In this document: piece after piece, positions 32,612 to 33,538 of the stretch
How positions within the stretch are numbered: the stretch's first letter is position 1
Layout: each line of letters opens with the position of its first letter
Assembly (NCBI GenBank): GCA_017304475.1
Contig: JAFKKV010000054.1
Span: 1-33,538 of the forward strand
Length of the DNA: 33,538 nt
Direction: 5' to 3'
Source: Hyphomicrobiales bacterium
GTDB lineage: Bacteria > Pseudomonadota > Alphaproteobacteria > Rhizobiales > Phreatobacteraceae
Notes under the pieces: model-generated
Databases searched by the model: none
The model's input: the letters and a program-made list of their open reading frames with translations, nothing else
Told to the model about the DNA's origin: nothing
Program-made: the position numbers and the translations under genes

Positions 32612-32625
32612 TTGTCATGGATCAA
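32612..32625 (+). promoter_or_regulatory. FNR/FixK-like box upstream of the regulator gene
   Basis: TTGTCATGGATCAA differs from TTGAT-N4-ATCAA at two bases of the left half-site, with an intact right half. Its centre at 32618.5 predicts a start near 32660 for the regulator. Being palindromic it could also serve the divergent GNAT-like gene (start near 32577). Confidence 0.65.
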
Positions 32626-32694
32626 GGACCGGAAACGCGATAAGGCCTAGGTTTGTCTGGCCCGACCGCCGCGATGGGAGCTTCTAGGAACGCC

Positions 32695-33423
32695 ATGGTG
32701 GAAGACTTGCTGCCGATCGAAGTCTGCTCACGCCGGAGCGAGGTGACGGATTGCGCCTCCTGCGACGTGCGTGCGCTGGCGGTATGTGCGGCCATGGCGC
32801 CGAGCGAATTGCACGAGCTCGACGCGATCGTTCGCCACGTCGCCCATGGCGCGAAATCGACCTTCATTCACCAGGACGAAGAGGCTCGCGCGGTCTTTTC
32901 CGTCACCAAGGGCGTCGTGCGGCTCTACAAGACCCTGTCGGACGGCCGCCGCCAGGTCATCGGCTTTGCCATGCCCGGCGATTTCCTCGGCCTCGCCTTG
33001 CACAACCGCTACGGCTTTTCCGCCGATGCGGTGGGCGACGTCACGCTCTGCCGTTTCGATCGCATCGAGTTCGACCGGCTGATCACCGACAAGCCGCATT
33101 TCCTGCGCCGGCTGCATGAATTCGCCACCCATGAACTCGTCATCGCCCAGGAGCAGATGATGCTGATCGGGCGGCGCTCGGCCGAGGAACGCCTCGCCGC
33201 CTTCCTGGTCGCCATGCGGGGCCGCTGGGCACGCATCACCACGCCTTCGGTGACGATCCAGCTGCCGATGCAGCGCATCGATATCGCCGACTATCTGGGG
33301 CTGACCATCGAGACGGTCAGCCGGACCCTGACCAAGCTGGCCCGTGACAAGGTCATCCTGATCGTGCCGGATGCCGTCAGGGTGCTGGACGAAGGCAGGC
33401 TGGCGGCGCTGGTGCGCGGCTGA
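32695..33423 (+). CDS. fnrN: FNR/FnrN-type oxygen-sensing transcriptional regulator
   Basis: A 242-residue Crp/Fnr protein. The N-terminal cysteines form C20-x2-C23-x7-C31, and Cys119 lies in the beta-roll (DVTLCRFD); with an extra Cys11 this is the set needed for an O2-labile [4Fe-4S] cluster, unlike FixK2, which lacks it. A cAMP-binding-fold domain (about 40-135), a dimer helix and a C-terminal helix-turn-helix follow (DIADYLGLTIETVSRTLTKL). Glu206, Ser209 and Arg210 of E-T-V-S-R are the residues that read TTGAT half-sites in FNR. It probably activates hemN, ccoNOQP and ccoGHIS and controls itself. Starts at 32653 (TTG) and 32674 are in frame but less consistent with the upstream box. Confidence 0.9.
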   Translation: MVEDLLPIEVCSRRSEVTDCASCDVRALAVCAAMAPSELHELDAIVRHVAHGAKSTFIHQDEEARAVFSVTKGVVRLYKTLSDGRRQVIGFAMPGDFLGLALHNRYGFSADAVGDVTLCRFDRIEFDRLITDKPHFLRRLHEFATHELVIAQEQMMLIGRRSAEERLAAFLVAMRGRWARITTPSVTIQLPMQRIDIADYLGLTIETVSRTLTKLARDKVILIVPDAVRVLDEGRLAALVRG

Positions 33424-33506
33424 CCAACGCATCGGCGCTTGACGGGTTTCTCAAGCTCTATCGTTTGATCACTTCAGTTTGAAGCATTCTGCACAAAGCT
33501 CAGTCG

Positions 33507-33538
33507 TCCTTCGAGGCTCGCTGCGCTCGCACCTCAGG
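33507..33538. repeat. Partial family B repeat at the window edge
   Basis: TCCTTCGAGGCTCGC-TGCG-CTCGCACCTCAGG repeats the left arm at 21446-21478 except for a short changed centre that is one base shorter. The window ends before a possible second arm. It lies 83 bases after the regulator gene; bases 33424-33506 hold no gene. Confidence 0.8.

Noticed and set aside
1..33538. CRISPR arrays, insertion sequences, integrase or attachment sites, tRNA genes.
   Set aside because: No regularly spaced direct repeats, transposase or recombinase motifs, or tRNA-like cloverleaf was found by reading; the only repeats are the two palindrome families.

Overview
The window is 33.5 kb of GC-rich DNA (roughly two thirds G+C by eye) from an alphaproteobacterium, most likely of the Hyphomicrobiales. 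The evidence is the rhizobial-type fixNOQP-fixGHIS (ccoNOQP-ccoGHIS) locus with FixK/FNR boxes, a paired 3-hydroxybutyrate dehydrogenase and DUF3734-type patatin, a leucine-type ABC importer, and dispersed palindromes of a kind common in Bradyrhizobium/Bosea-like genomes. The genus cannot be fixed from sequence alone. No rRNA, tRNA, CRISPR array, transposase or phage gene was seen.

Left part (1-5.2 kb): a TTC38-like TPR gene on the minus strand is divergent from a TPP-riboswitch-controlled thiamin operon, thiO-thiS-thiG-thiE. The operon makes the thiazole moiety and joins it to the pyrimidine. The riboswitch aptamer contains the thiO ribosome binding site and ends directly at its start codon. 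An IclR-family regulator follows.

Middle part (5.5-15.1 kb): a minus-strand branched-chain-amino-acid-type ABC importer (binding protein, LivH, a fused LivM-LivG, LivF) is divergent from a tightly packed plus-strand set: SDR, tandem-EthD protein, Old Yellow Enzyme-type reductase, and a ketosteroid-dehydrogenase-like flavoprotein. With the nearby IclR regulator this looks like an uptake-and-catabolism unit for an unknown, probably carbonyl- or enone-bearing compound. It is the best candidate here for an undescribed pathway. Next come a convergent 3-hydroxybutyrate dehydrogenase and a divergent patatin-like hydrolase (probable polyhydroxybutyrate or lipid turnover), a PiT phosphate transporter followed by a CorA/ZntB-type channel, and an outer-membrane beta-barrel protein.

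Right part (21.6-33.4 kb): the high-affinity cbb3 oxidase locus. hemN and a UreH/DsbD-like membrane protein run leftward; ccoNOQP, a strong terminator, ccoGHIS, a convergent GNAT-like gene and an FNR-type regulator with a complete Fe-S cysteine set complete it. FNR/FixK boxes (TTGAT-N4-ATCAA type) sit before hemN, ccoN, ccoG and the regulator, so the whole block looks like one low-oxygen regulon that includes its own sensor.

Two families of long inverted repeats lie between convergent gene ends at three places (5.3, 17.4 and 21.5 kb), and a partial copy follows the last gene at the window edge.
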